In this document: positions 12,801 to 24,850 of the stretch, one piece after another
Position numbering within the stretch: position 1 is the first letter of the stretch
How the letters are laid out: the number at the start of each line of letters is the position of its first letter
DNA from: Prunus persica
Lineage: Eukaryota; Streptophyta; Magnoliopsida; Rosales; Rosaceae
NCBI RefSeq assembly: GCF_000346465.2
Contig: NC_034011.1
Span: 1,220,765 to 1,284,764, forward strand
Direction of reading: 5' to 3'
Length of the DNA: 64,000 nucleotides
Made by a program: the position numbers and the translations under genes
The notes under the pieces: model-generated
Database searches by the model: none
What the model was told of the DNA's origin: nothing
What the model saw: only the letters and a program-made list of their open reading frames with translations

Positions 12801-15150
12801 CATGGTCATGCTTTACTGAGTTTTCACCATAAATCTCATTAATTTACACATATTTTAGTGAAATCTTGATAGTTTGGAAGCAAGAAAACGAGGCTTGTAC
12901 AAGGGTCCGACCGGTCAGTAGGTTTTGGGCGAACGGTAGCTACTCACTGAGACTGCAGGATTCGGAGTCAAAGCAGAGCGACCGGTCGGAATGTGTCGCA
13001 CAGCGAGTGACCAGTCAGTCTAGCTAGCCGGCCAGTTGGCTCTCAGGTTTCCTGTTTTAACCCAAGCTGTCTTTTACATATTTTTTTAGGGTTTTAGTTT
13101 CCTACTTCGGGTCTAATTGTAAGCTGAGCCCTATGTGATACAAATAAAACTTTAGGGGGTTGGGAAACAAAATGAGAGATACAAGGGAGGCACCAAAGGA
13201 TTTGAGCAAGGGTGAGAGAGAAATTAAGACCTAGGGTTAAAAAAGGGCTAAGGGGCTTCTTCTCGTAAGCAAAGTTGTTCCTTTCTTGACTAGTGAAATT
13301 TCTCAGGGTGATTACCAAGGACATAGGCACAAATAGCCAAACCTCATTTCGGTACAATTTCTAGTGGATTTTTTTTTTCTTTCGTGGTGTGTTTTTTTAT
13401 CCTTTTTTTTACTGGTTGTGTGTGTGTGTGCTCATCATAGTTCATTGTTAACAAGATCTTGGCACGTTTGTACAAGAATTCCCACACTTATACCTTTCTT
13501 CACTTGGTTGTGTGCACCTGCCATACGCACCCTTGCCTTGGCAAGGGCATGGCAGCAATCATGCCTTGGCATAGGCACTGCAGCCATCATGCCTTGGGCA
13601 GGGTCCAGGGTTGTAACACTTATCGACTATGCTTGGACTTTCAATTTTTGAATTTTGAATAAAGTTTGTGTTTATGATCAAGAAAAGAAAGTGCCTATCC
13701 ATGATGACATGTGGAGCAAATATAACCAAACACACAAAACAAAGAGATGCACGGTTCACAGCCCTTTAAGGATATGAAAAGAACTGACAACAGATTACTA
13801 TAGTGTTTCTCGAACTTCATTAGATCAAACTCACAGGAAGCTCAAAAAGCCATTCATGACCATGAAGCTTAATGCCATATGATGAAGTATCTAACTATTA
13901 ACTCAAAGGAAGAAAAATCATTGACAGAATACAAGGAGTGGAATGAGTAATGAGAATTTAACAAGGGGTTCACATCCACTGTCAACATTAGATCTGCTGT
14001 ACAACAATGGGATAGTAGTCATTCTCTCAACTTAACCCCCTAAAACAGAGAAATCGAACGTTTCCAAATTCCAGTATCCCTGCATAATGCAGGCATAAAA
14101 AAACTAACGCAGAACTTCCAAATCATACTAACATAAACTATAGGTTGGTTATTCCAACAAACAATGTACTCTTTTGACCCCAAAAAAAAAACACAATGTA
14201 CTTACCCTTTCAATTTCATAGATTATAATAGACTCGAAAGGAGAAAAACTATTTAAAAATACGAAGAGGAAATGCACAAAGATGGTTTCTAGTACTTCAC
14301 TCATGGTAAGAGTTGCCCACACCGAATATTTACTCAAAGGCCAATTTCCCATAACCCCTTCCAGTTAAAGAGACAACAGAAAATACAAAGAATCTCAACC
14401 TTCTTCTTCTTGTTTTCTCATATGGAGGGAATAGTAAAATGAAAATCTTAATAGTATGAACATGTAGCTTTGCCTCTAATAAGGGCCGTCTAACAATTGT
14501 ATGGGTTCTAGTCTCAGAAGATTGAAACTCACTTTCATAATTGTCATCATCATAGTCATAACAATGAAGACAACTTCAACCAGAATAGCCACATAGTTAC
14601 AATTTTGATAGGACCGATAAATTCAAATTCATAAAATTTTGTGTGTCCACATCTTTTTTAAGCCGCTAATTAGGAAGTCAGAAAATCATGTTATGCAACT
14701 AATCCACTTGTATAAACAAATGAAATCACCGATCCTTTTTAAGTTATCTAAAAGCAACAGGATAACGCTGGAAACCATTTGAATCATAAAGCCTAAAGAA
14801 ACTTCATTTCAGAATGATATAAAAGTTAAAACCATAGAGTTCTCAATTGAACAAAGCTCAGTGTGATTACAGATTCCACAAAACCCATCAAATAATGCAA
14901 TTACTTTTCGTTTTGATTTTCATAATTGATTATTAGCAACATAGGAGGAAGGAAGTAATTAAATTAATCAACTTTCGCACCTCAAATCTTTATAATACCA
15001 AGTTGAACACAGCAATCAGTAAACCGGGAAAAAAAAAAAAAAAAAAAAAAAAAACCTTCCACAGCAACTCAAATCCAAAGAAAGAAAAATGAAAAAGAGC
15101 AAGATGGGTTACCTCCGGAGCCAAGTGAGGAAGGAATCCAACAAACCCAT
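9864..15150 (-). CDS. ARL8: ADP-ribosylation factor-like GTPase ARL8
   Basis: Small Arf-family GTPase; ARL8 proteins act on endomembrane (vacuolar/lysosomal) trafficking, and plant homologues are also host factors for tobamovirus multiplication. Exons are 15150-15113, 11169-11088, 11000-10968, 10850-10729, 10242-10081 and 9981-9864 (555 nt, 184 aa, the usual family length). All introns are GT-AG and phase is kept throughout. The N-terminus [20 protein letters not shown] has the ARL8-type amphipathic helix rather than the Gly2-myristoylation context of ARF1. G1 is GLQNAGKT (about residues 26-33), G3 is WDLGGQ (69-74), G4 is NKID, and the SCK of G5 follows CCYMI. The first coding exon is only 38 nt, followed by a 3.9-kb intron containing an LTR remnant. 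The gene appears intact. Confidence 0.95.
12880..13452 (+). mobile_element. Probable Copia-type solo LTR in ARL8 intron 1
   Basis: The right part resembles the R-U5 region of plant Copia LTRs: GACTAGTGAAATTTCTC, then GGACATAGGCACAAATAGCC and CAAACCTCATTTCGGTAC, followed by T-rich sequence and a GT run, ending near TTGTTAACA. The left part contains GACCGGTC motifs and a leader-like CCTATGTGATACAAATAAAA. I could not find a clean target duplication or a primer-binding site, so the ends are approximate. It lies antisense to ARL8. Confidence 0.45.
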
Positions 15151-15698
15151 TGTCAAGAAAATGAGTTTGGGTCTCAGGGTGAGTGGTTCTAAGATGATAA
15201 TGAATCGAAAGCCTGGGAATTTCTTCAAAGAAACAAAAGGAAAACTGGGGAAAAGAATCAAAAACAAAATAACGAAACTTCACGGACTGGTGATGCTTTT
15301 ATCAACGTCTGTCTGTTTTTTTCGGCTTCCTCTTGTGATGACCGCTTTTTTTTTATTTTTTCCTTTTTAACTCCTTTTGTTTTTCTCTTTAGCGAGAGCA
15401 CAATTCCGTCACAGAACCCACAGCTTCTTTTTTTTTTTCCTGTTCTTTTCCTTTTTTTAAGGTAGGGATGGCATGGGTTGAGTTGGGTCGATTTTAGTCC
15501 TAATATATAATCCAACCCGATATATAGCGGTTTATGATTTCTTCAACTTAAGGCCTGCTCATTATTAGGCCAATCCAACTCAACCCAAATCTTTTGTGAT
15601 CGAGTTGGACAGTTTGGTCGAATTATCTCAAAATCATTCTTCTTTTGAAGCTTTAGTTCGAACCCGTTACTCAACTCGTTCAACCCATTATGATCGAA

Positions 15699-15961
15699 GA
15701 GTAATGCTATACTTACCACATTTTTATCCTATATTTTTGTACCACATGATGTGGCATGTCTATATCATATGTCACATTAATTAAATTAATAAAGTGTATT
15801 TTAATAAAGAAAGTTTAATTAACAATTTTTTTAAAGTATTAATAAATCATAAAAGAAAAGAAAATATTAAATAATTTTAATTGATGTGGCTGTCCACCTC
15901 ATCTGCCACACAAGGTGGTATGGAAATGTGATATACAAATGTGGTAAGAGTAGCATTATTC
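15699..15961. mobile_element. Mutator-like MITE with 9-bp target duplication
   Basis: A 263-bp AT-rich element with no coding capacity. The left end GAGTAATGCTATACTTACCA and the reverse complement of the right end GAATAATGCTACTCTTACCA are inverted repeats that stay similar for about 45 bp. The element is flanked by an exact 9-bp direct repeat, ATGATCGAA, at 15690-15698 and 15962-15970. A 9-bp duplication plus long terminal inverted repeats is the signature of Mutator-superfamily insertion. Confidence 0.85.
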
Positions 15962-16915
15962 ATGATCGAATTGAACGATTCAATTAGGGTTGACTCGAAA
16001 TTGTGCCCACCTCTATTCAAACAGTAAGTTTTTTTTGTACTTCCAAAAATATTTTTAAGGTTTCTTACGAGTTACTAGCCTCTTTTCTGTTTTCAAGTTT
16101 TTTGTCCCAAAATTTATGTTGTTTCTTCTTCAAATGTCTCAAGACACTTTAGCAATGTCTCTTCTAAGCTTTATATGTCGTGGTAGACAATGTATTTGCA
16201 ATATTACAAATAAGCCAACATATTTTAAGCATTCTAACATGTGGTATTGCTTTAGGTTCCCAACATTGATGAAAACAGAGGTCAATTCAAAATTGATTGT
16301 TCAAATTCGATCAGTATAATTCCCATCATATTGCTCTACACATCAATATCATCCCCGACGTCAATTCCATTCAATTTTCGTTAAAACTAATGGCATGTTT
16401 ATTTATATGGAATTGAGGAAGTTATGAATTATGGAATTTTAAATTCGAAAAAAGAATGAATGGGCATGTGATGAATTATTTATCCCTAATGAATCTAATT
16501 CCTTGTTTTTAAGATATCAACTTACGTATTTTAAAGTGTAACTCATACAATTCTTTATTACTTATGTGTTAGTAAGTATAGGGGAAGTCGAGAGTTAGAA
16601 TAATTTCAACACCCATGTATTCGTAAACACAAGGAAATTCATAAATTAGAATAATTCCAATACCAATTCTATATAAGAAAACATGTCATAAGAATAATTT
16701 TAACTAAAAATTGGATGCAGTTGTCATTGAGGATGACATTGAAGCACAGAGCAATTGGATGGGAACGCCATTATCAAATTTGAAGAATGGAGACCAAAAT
16801 TATGAGGGTTTAGGGTTGGATTAGGGGGACATTGAATTATGTGAGACTATAAATAGGATATTGTCATGTGTCCAGTGAAAGGATGAAAGGTATCAAAATG
16901 TACGTGACCAGCTTT

Positions 16916-17060
16916 AAAAAAAAAATACAAGTAATAGTTTAAACTACAAAAGAGAGGAGGTTTCTCACACATACTATCAATGTGTCATGGGAGTTCAAAT
17001 ATGAGACCACTACTCTACAACTCAAAACTTCTTTTTCCATTAGGCTAGACCTTGTTGGCG
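16916..17060 (-). mobile_element. SINE, minus-strand copy
   Basis: Read on the minus strand it shows GGTCTAGCCTAATGGAAAAA (A-box region), GTAGAGTAGTGGTCTCATAT, a B-box-like ATTTGAACTCC, then CATGACACATTGATAG and GTGTGAGAAACCTCCTC, and an A-rich tail. Flanks TACGTGACCAGCTT (16901) and TACATGACAAGTTT (17061) look like a diverged target duplication. It belongs to the same family as the copies at 30, 32, 36 and 47 kb. Confidence 0.75.
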
Positions 17061-18233
17061 TACATGACAAGTTTAAGATAAGGAATATGGGATAGATCTC
17101 TTCTTGTCCGACAAAGCTTATTATACAATTCAGTTCACCTTCTTTTTTGTGTGAAAATTATCGGAATCACCTTTGAGTTCAAGCCAAGTTAGCTTGAGTA
17201 GCCCCCAAGGCAAGGCATGGGAGAGGAGCCCTAGTTCGGATCTCCTAAAGACTTACCTATTTCAGACCAAATCCACTTGGATTTGGAGAAGGATTTATGA
17301 GCCACTACGGCTATAAGAAGATCTCTATGCCTTTTACGATCGGCAACCATTGTCTCAAGACAGCCATATAAACAATAACTATATAATTTCTTAATAATCT
17401 TCTGTAATGGTTTTATGTTAGATTTGTGGTTATGTTGTATAATTTTGGAGTTTTTAGTGTTCCAAGCTGTCCCCCGAGGTCAGTGACTATAGAAGAAAAG
17501 GTTCCATAACTGGCATGAGAGCCCTAAGCTTTTTGTTTCTTACTTTTCAGCAAATTTATACCCCAAAAAAAGAAGCTAAATTGTATTCAAAATTCATTTA
17601 CGAAAATAAAAAATAAAACTGGTGGGTAGAAATAAGGACACTCTTTACGTACATTGATGTTGAAGTTTAAAATGGCCTATATTATTACGTTCATTGGAAG
17701 TGTAATGAATGATACCAAGCTAAAGCAACCATGGGAGCCCAGAGAATCAATTGACCTAAGTACACAATAAAACTACATGATAAGATTATTCTCCAAGTAT
17801 AGAGATATGCTTGACTAGGCTGAAGCGAAAGAACAAATAAATGGCAAATACTCAACTCAAAATCCAGAAAGTAACTCAAGCATTTCAAATCATATAGAAA
17901 AGTTGCACCCAGTTCAAAGCTACGAGGGACAGAGGGTGAGAGTGAGCATCTCACCAAGGGCTAACTCAGAGTTCGCAATTCGGGCAACCACGTTATAAAT
18001 AATAATACAGATATCCCCCTCCACATACAGCATAAACAGTAATACAGGGGCTAATTAAAGAAGATTGCTATTAAGAAAATAGGTATGAAGGTGAAAACCA
18101 AAAGAGAAAAATACATGATCCTGCCGGTAATTTTTCTTTCACGAGAAACTCAAGAATAAACAAATAATGAAAGCACTAAATTATCCCTGACCAGAAGGGC
18201 AATGCAGGAAGAATGTTGATCTTTGTTCAATCC

Positions 18234-21200
18234 TTATGGACGTATATGAGAGTCAGCTGAGAAATGCTGCTGAGAAAGCCCATCATCCACATCACGAGAT
18301 ATATCAGGATTTGCATCTTGTCCATGCTTTAAACTGGCACTATAAAGCTCCTCAATTCGGCTAGTTACCTCGCCCATTAAAGGGCGATTATCAGGGTGCT
18401 GAACGGTACATTCAAGTGCAATCTGTAAAAGTTGAACCATATCCTCCTCAACATTCTGGTACCTGAGAAGCTCGAGGTCAAACACCTCAACAGTCCACTC
18501 CTCTCTGACCACAGAGTGAACCCATCTTGGAAGGTCTACTCCTTCCTCATTCATGATAGCTTGGGTTGGAGCCTTTCCTGTAAGCAGCTCCAAAAGCAAT
18601 ACACCAAAGCTGTAAACATCTGCTTTTTGGGTTACTTTGCTAGCATCTGTGAGTTCTGGAGCACGATAACCAGAAATGCGGTTGGGAGTAGAGGTTGGGC
18701 TTGCAAGATGAGCAAGGCAAAAATCAGAGACACATGCTTCAAAGGATCTAGTGAGAAGAATGTTTGAAGATTTAATGTTTCCGTGTGAGATCGTAGGACC
18801 ATGAGAATGTAGGTATGTAATTGCACGAGCAGCTCCAACAGCAATGCCAGACCTTGTTTCCCAATTCAATGGAGTCCTTCCAGCGCCTCTGTTTCCTGTA
18901 GGGGAAAAGTAAAGAAATGAAATGATAAACAAGAAAACAGTCTTCAGCATCATTGCTTTTGTCCCTCTTTCAATGAGTCTCGGAGTTTACATTGGTGAAG
19001 AACAATGCAACTTTTCACGGCCTTTTCAGTGCTACATTTTTTTATTATTATCAAAATCTGTAAATTACTGAGCAGATATATTGGGGTTCTGTAACAGCAT
19101 AGATATCATGCAAAATTAAAAAATTAAAAAAGGGAAAAATAAGAAGAATATATTGTTTGCGTGAGAAACAAAATCCAATTATTTATGTAGAAATCCATCC
19201 TTTGTTGACTGTCAAAAGCTTCAAATTTCTGCAAAGAATGGGAGCTTCACGTTTTCCACAAATTCAAATATTATACTAAACATTGGAGTTAAGAGAACCA
19301 AAATGTCATCAACAGAATAACAATAATAATAATAATATACAACAGTAAAAAAAGTAGTAGCAATAGTAATGATAATAACAAAAGGCGCCAAAACACAGAA
19401 CTGAACTGGTATATCAATTGTTTCTTACCAGAAACACAATCCAAGAACCCCAAGAGCTACATTCAGTCACATATAGAAAGAAAATTCTTTCCAAACAATT
19501 TTTTCATGCAGCAGCAATTTTCCATGAGACAAAGTGGAGAATGGGCACCACTAGACCAAAATGAAATTTCTTGCTTTCAGGAAAAGGCAACAGTAGACAA
19601 AACAAAAATATATTTCTAATCATTGATAAATTCAATGTGGTTCAACAGAAAGAAAGAACACTTCATCGAAACTTATTAAATTAAAAGAAAAACATGCAAA
19701 ATTCTTCTACATAAAAACTCAGCAGCTAACAGCATGCTTTGCATCTGTTTTATGAAAGTGCTGCTGGGATTTGGGACAAAATGCAACTGTCCACGGCAAT
19801 ATTAGGCTTGAAACCAGGGACCAAAACACATTGTTTCTTACCCCTATGTAGCTTATCAACTTGCTTAGAAACTCAACATTATGCTTCTTTGGTGTAATAA
19901 AATGGCTGAGACAGATTGAAAACCTTAGTTGTTCTCAGATGAGAATCATGATAATTTTCTTGTTGTCTATTACTTCAGTCCATTCTGTTATTTCACTCTA
20001 TGGAACGATTTGTTTTCACCCAAATGGGATCATGATCAGAGTTTCCAGGTAACTAGAAATTATTTTACAGTCTACTGGGCTTCTGAGGATTCCCCTCTGT
20101 TTGGTGTAAATGTATGGCAAGCCTAAATTAGTAAAAGGGTTAATTGCAGACATGCACGTAAAAAATTGGGCAACAAAAATACAAAAGTTGATTTATGGAA
20201 TACCTAAAGTAGCAATTCAACGGAGATATACAATCAGAACAAAGTTGGATGAAAAGAAACACTAAAATGATGATAACAATAAATCATAATGCAACAAATG
20301 GAACCCGAGAAAGAAATGCTCACCGTGCAAAAGAGCAGATAAGCTTCCCATAGGCATGTAATCATACACAAGAAGCTTCTCATCCCTGCTGTAATAGTAA
20401 GCCCTCAGTGGGACCAAATTCACATGATCCATTCCCCCAATTTCTTCAATATTTTCCCTAAATACCTTCTCCGATACAGTCACCTCCTTCAACCTCTTCA
20501 CTGCCATGGACACCCCCAATTCCAAAGCCGCCTTATAGGTAGTCCCAAAAGTCCCCTTCCCAAGCACCTCGGCCGATGCCCTCAACAAATCCTCCAAATC
20601 AAACACCTTCACTGCATCCCCGAAAAACACCAAACTCTTACTCCCACCACCACTCTTCACATTCCCTTTGGACGCAGCCGAGAAATCAGTACTCAAACTC
20701 TCACTATCGACCCCTGTCTTTCCACTGGCGGTTTCAACTTCCCGAACCTTCGCTGGAGCAACATACTCTGTACCCTCTTCACCATTTTTATTTCTCTTAC
20801 ACAAAAAGATCACAATGGCAATAATAACAAAGAGACCAAAAATACAACCAATAACAATCCCTGCAATTGCCCCACCAGACAACTTGTTCTTCTTCCCAGT
20901 ATTCTCTGTCCCATTACAGGCCTTCAATGGCTTCCCACAAAGCAAATTTCCCTGGAAAGCGTTTTCGGGCCAATCCGAAAGCTTTGAAGGGATCGACCCG
21001 TTTAACTGGTTGGACGAAACATTGAATTGTTCAAGGGCCAAACCCAGTTCAGGAATTGACCCAGTAAGCTGATTCTCTTCCAAATGCAGAGTTACCAAAC
21101 TCGTCAAGTTATTAAACCCCGGCGAAATTTCACCGGAGAAATTATTTTTAGCAAGGCTCAATCTCGTAAGGCTTTGCATATTGAACAAAAATTCTGGAAT

Positions 21201-21596
21201 CGGACCCGAGAATGAGTTACCTTGCAAGTAGAGATTTTTGAGGTTGACGAGGTTGACAAGGTCATTTGGGACTTGGCCTGAAAGCAGGTTTAGGCGTAGA
21301 GAGAGGGTCGAGAGTTGGGTCAGGTTGCCGAGACCCCGAGGGAGTTGCCCAACTAGTGCCCGACCCGGAAGCCTCAACTTAGTGACTCGGCCTGACTCAC
21401 ATTCAACGCCAGGCCATAAACAGGGGTTGGTCCCCGTTACGTTCCACTCCATTGAACGGCCTTTAACGGCTGTTCTGAGAGCCAACAAGGCCTCTCTATC
21501 TGCAGCCAGATCAGAACTCGCAATCAGGCAAAGGCCAAGACTATATATCAGCAACAAAGTGGTGAAAACCATGTTGCGCTGCTTTGGAGACTTCAT
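18234..21596 (-). CDS. LRR receptor-like kinase, RLK902/RKL1-like (LRR III)
   Basis: Plasma-membrane receptor-like kinase. Two exons, 21596-20324 and 18895-18234 (1935 nt, 644 aa), with one GT-AG intron of 1.4 kb at the conserved LLHG|N position of this clade. It has a signal peptide (about residues 1-28), an N-terminal LRR cap with a Cys pair ([10 protein letters not shown]), about five LRRs, a second Cys pair ([10 protein letters not shown]), and a transmembrane segment at about 240-265 followed by CKRNK. The kinase domain runs from about 340: [11 protein letters not shown] loop and MAVKRL lysine. The catalytic loop is SHGNIKSSN in place of HRD, as in other RLK902-like proteins. The DFG motif reads SDFCLAHL. 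Family members are generally atypical or weak kinases in immunity and development; the DFG-to-DFC change further suggests a pseudokinase. The intron and gene look otherwise intact. Confidence 0.93.
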
Positions 21597-22828
21597 TTTT
21601 CAACTCCAATGGTGAAAAACAAAGCTGGGTTTTGTTCTTTGGGGATGGTTACGAAATGGGTTTCATCCCTTTTTGAGTTCGAATTCGAATTTGGTTCTCT
21701 GGACCCTGGTTGGATGGAGAGAAAGTGAGAGAAAATGAGGGAAAAGTTAATACGGGAAGGGGGGAGGTTGAGAACTTGAGAGGACTGAAGTAGTTGCGTT
21801 TGTATTAAAAGCACCGGAAATTCAGAAATGGCGTTTAAAAGGCCATTGGCTGAGTTGTCATATAAAGAAGGGGTGATACAGTACAGGCAGGTGTAGATAG
21901 GAATAATGCAGCCACTTGACTTTCTCAACATAAAAAATTGTGGGAAATGCTTGAAAGTTTCGAGTTTGAGGAGATTAAGGGGCAATCAAAGGAAGCTTCA
22001 AAAATGGGGACCATGAACATTAGATCGGTCCAAAGGGATTTTGAACCTTTCTTGGAGCTCCAACGTGGATGCGATGATCTTACCTTTCTCAATAAGAAAT
22101 GTCTACAGGCAATTAGGGATTGCATTAAGATATTTTTCTGATAGGTTCTTATTAATTGCTTGGCCATCTATAGTAAAAAAAAATTAATAATTAATAATTG
22201 TGTTTTGTTTTTAAATAAAACGGTGATTTATTGGAAATGGAATTTGGGTAATGAAATCTTATTGATTACAAAATCCTAATCAAATCTTCAATCAAAAAAG
22301 GCCAAACCAAGATATGCCTTTTAGCAGAAGCTTGTGGTCGTTTGAGGACAATGAATTCATTCTCAAATTCACATCAGCTTTTCATATATGTCTTTAATAT
22401 GTACTCCACTTGTCGTCCTTTAGTTTCAATCTTAGGCTCAAAGATTACTTGGTTATAGTTTATACCCAATTGTATCAACGATAAATCCTCTCTTGTATTG
22501 TGATTGTCAAACCAAAAGGAAATTTTTTTAAAAAAAAATTGTTTGAATGAAAGCTGTCTTTTGGAGAAAATGATATGAATGTTAAAAAGAAATGAGTTCG
22601 TATTATTTTGATTGATTGAAAGCTAGCTTCAATCTCTAAGGCATGAATGTTACAATTTACAAAGTCGTCCCTTCTATTTGCATGGCTAGTTTGGCCAGAA
22701 CACCTAATAAAAATAGTAATCGCATGTAGGAAGTTCGTAACTTTTCTTCCAAGTTCTAAAAAATTGATAATAAATTATATTTAACAAAAGGGTTGATTAT
22801 ATAAAATTACACAACTTTTGGGAGTCGT

Positions 22829-22882
22829 TTCAACTAGTACTCAATCTTGAAAATGTTTCAACTAGTACTCAATCTTGAAAAT
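22829..22882 (+). repeat. Short tandem duplication, ~27 bp x 2
   Basis: The unit TTCAACTAGTACTCAATCTT followed by GAAAAT occurs twice in direct succession, with one or two differences at the junction. It is a simple recent duplication in non-coding DNA. Confidence 0.8.
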
Positions 22883-23029
22883 CTTGCACGTAGATATCAA
22901 ACCTCAACATATTGACTATTAGTTCAATTAATGGATCCCCACCCCCTTCTCCCAAAACATTTCTAATTGATTTTGGGGTGAAAACCTCAACTTCCTTCAA
23001 GAGTTCAACTCACATAGAAAATGTAGACT

Positions 23030-23371
23030 AAACTTTCCAATATGGGGTTCATTCGGGTTATGTTTTGCTTTGATTTCTTTTTTTTTCTTTTTTTTTTTAA
23101 TTTAAAATTTATAAATAATCAAGTGAAGAGATAGAGACATACATATAGTAATATACTTTGGTGTGCCAAACATTAACTGCTTGAAAGAACCCTATCATGG
23201 GAAGAACTTTCTAATATGGGGTTCATTTGGGTTATGTTTTGCTTTGATTTCTTTTTTTCTTTTTCTTTTTTAATATATATAAATAATCAAGTGAAGAGAT
23301 AGAGATATACATATAGTAATATACTTTGGTGTGCCAAATATTAACCGGTTGAAAGAACCCTATCATGAGAT
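23030..23371 (+). repeat. Direct tandem duplication, ~172-bp unit
   Basis: Two adjacent units begin with AATATGGGGTTCATT(C/T)GGGT and pass through a T-rich tract, AATAATCAAGTGAAGAGATA and ACTTTGGTGTGCCAAA. Both end at GAAAGAACCCTATCATG. They differ by a few substitutions and by the length of the T tract. Confidence 0.85.
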
Positions 23372-23443
23372 CTCTTCCCAGTTGCACAAGCATAATTTGA
23401 GCGCCGATGAGGAGGTCACTGCCCCTTCTCCCTACTCCTTCCT

Positions 23444-24175
23444 TCACATTTTGTGAGGTGTCTCAAGTCTCTCTTATAGTAAAAGTCATACATGTCTTTT
23501 GTTAAATTTCATAAAGACAGACCAACAACTCACTATTAACGACACTGATATTATCTCCAACTTAATCACCTACACAGCCAAATAGATGTGGAGTTTTATC
23601 ACAAAAGACATTGGTGCTATTAATAGTGGAACCACTCATTATATGTTATTTTTTATTAGTCAAGTTTTCAATGTTGGAATTTTATATTCTTCCATGCACT
23701 CCCTTATGAGGAACCACCACATAATGGGCCATGCGTGGAGCTAAGTCCACATCGAAGTCAATCAATCAAGCCTAACACGTGAACACCAAGTATTGAGTAA
23801 ACTTGGTGTTCACATTTTGTGAGGTGTCTCAAGTCTCTCTCATAGCAAAAGACATATATGTCTTTTGTTAAATTTCATAAAGACAGACCAACAACTCACT
23901 ATTAACGACACTGATATTATCTCCAACTTAATCACCTACACACCCAAGTAGGTGTAGAATTTTATCACAAAAGACATTGGTGCTATTAGTAGTGGTACCA
24001 CTCATTATATATATTTTTTTTTATTAGTCAAGTTTTTAATGTTGGACTTTTATATTCTTCCATGCACTCCCTTATGAGGAACCACCACATAATGGGCCAT
24101 GCGTGGAGCTAAGTTCACATCGAAGTCAATCAATCAAGCCTAACACGTGAACACCAAGTATTGAGTAAAGAGTAA
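23444..24175 (+). repeat. Direct tandem duplication, 366-bp unit
   Basis: Unit 1 (23444-23809) and unit 2 (23810-24175) are nearly identical. Both start CACATTTTGTGAGGTGTCTC, include AACAACTCACTATTAACGAC and CTCCCTTATGAGGAACCACC, and end at AACACGTGAACACCAAGTAT. A third, older and partial copy lies at about 24288-24450 (ACACTGATATTACC to TTATATTCTTC). The region has no coding potential. Confidence 0.88.
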
Positions 24176-24240
24176 AGGTAAACAAGCAAGCTCTAACACG
24201 TGAACATCATAGAGGTAAGGATAAAGACTCGGTCAATAAG

Positions 24241-24850
24241 TGCCCTATGATACCATGTTACATTTCAAATAACCGGATCATCGGGCCATTACTAGTAACA
24301 CTGATATTACCCTCTACTTAATCAATTACATAGCCCAGTATGTGTGGGGTCTTATCACAAAAGGTCTCAGTGTTGTTAGTAGTGGAACCACTCAATAAAT
24401 TTTGTAATTTATTTAGTCAAGTTTTCGATGTATGACTTTTATATTCTTCAACGCCTTTGTTTGTGCAAATATTCTCACGGGAGAACATCCGCTTGAAGAT
24501 CCTTTCATATTTGAACTTACTTCTCTCACTTCCTCGATTCCTGTATAAAAAAACATAAGTAAATAGACCACACTCGATGGTGTCGGGCAGAGGCCCTCTA
24601 ATGCCGAGGTTAGTTATTTTGAATCTATGAGAAACAATTGCTAAAAAAGGGTACAGAGTTTTCTCTAAGGAGATAATCGGGTGGCAGGAGTTATGTGTGG
24701 TAATCAAAGCTGTGTATGAAAATATGGAAAAATGAGAGAGGCATGGCTAGAGGTAGTGTTGGTGTCATCGGCTTGGAGAGAGAGAGGAGTGTCTCGGGGT
24801 ATTTTTGCTAGGTTTTTGGGATTGGAGAATAATTACCTTATCGAATATAA
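24241..24850 (-). mobile_element. Possible LTR-retroelement remnant
   Basis: Read on the minus strand, an LTR-like end (ATGTAACA) is followed directly by TGGTATCATAGGGCA (24255-24241). That resembles a primer-binding site for initiator-Met tRNA. Upstream on the same strand is CCCTATAAATACATGG, a TATA-like motif at about 24850-24865. No coding part of an element is seen nearby, and the outer LTR end is not defined, so this is tentative. Confidence 0.3.

Larger units (their letters stand above)
15151..18233. other. Intergenic between ARL8 and the receptor kinase
   Basis: It contains the ARL8 upstream region (pyrimidine-rich, 15300-15460), a degenerate GGGTTG-type repetitive patch (15470-15620), a MULE-like MITE (15699-15961) and a minus-strand SINE (16916-17060). 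A second tRNA-like patch lies near 17180-17270. No other gene is supported. The 200 or so bases below 18234 are the probable 3' UTR of the receptor kinase. Confidence 0.5.

Noticed and set aside
15258..15515. Lys-rich 85-codon frame on the minus strand
   Set aside because: Driven by poly-A/T tracts upstream of ARL8; no homology and no splice continuation.
17180..17270. tRNA-like patch (TAGCTTGAGTAGC, then AGTTCGGATCTCC) suggesting another SINE or a tRNA gene
   Set aside because: The boxes are imperfect, the cloverleaf arms do not pair convincingly, and no tail or target duplication was found.
20424..21615. Long plus-strand frames opposite the receptor kinase (up to 187 codons)
   Set aside because: They are antisense shadows of exon 1 of the LRR receptor kinase, with no domain of their own.
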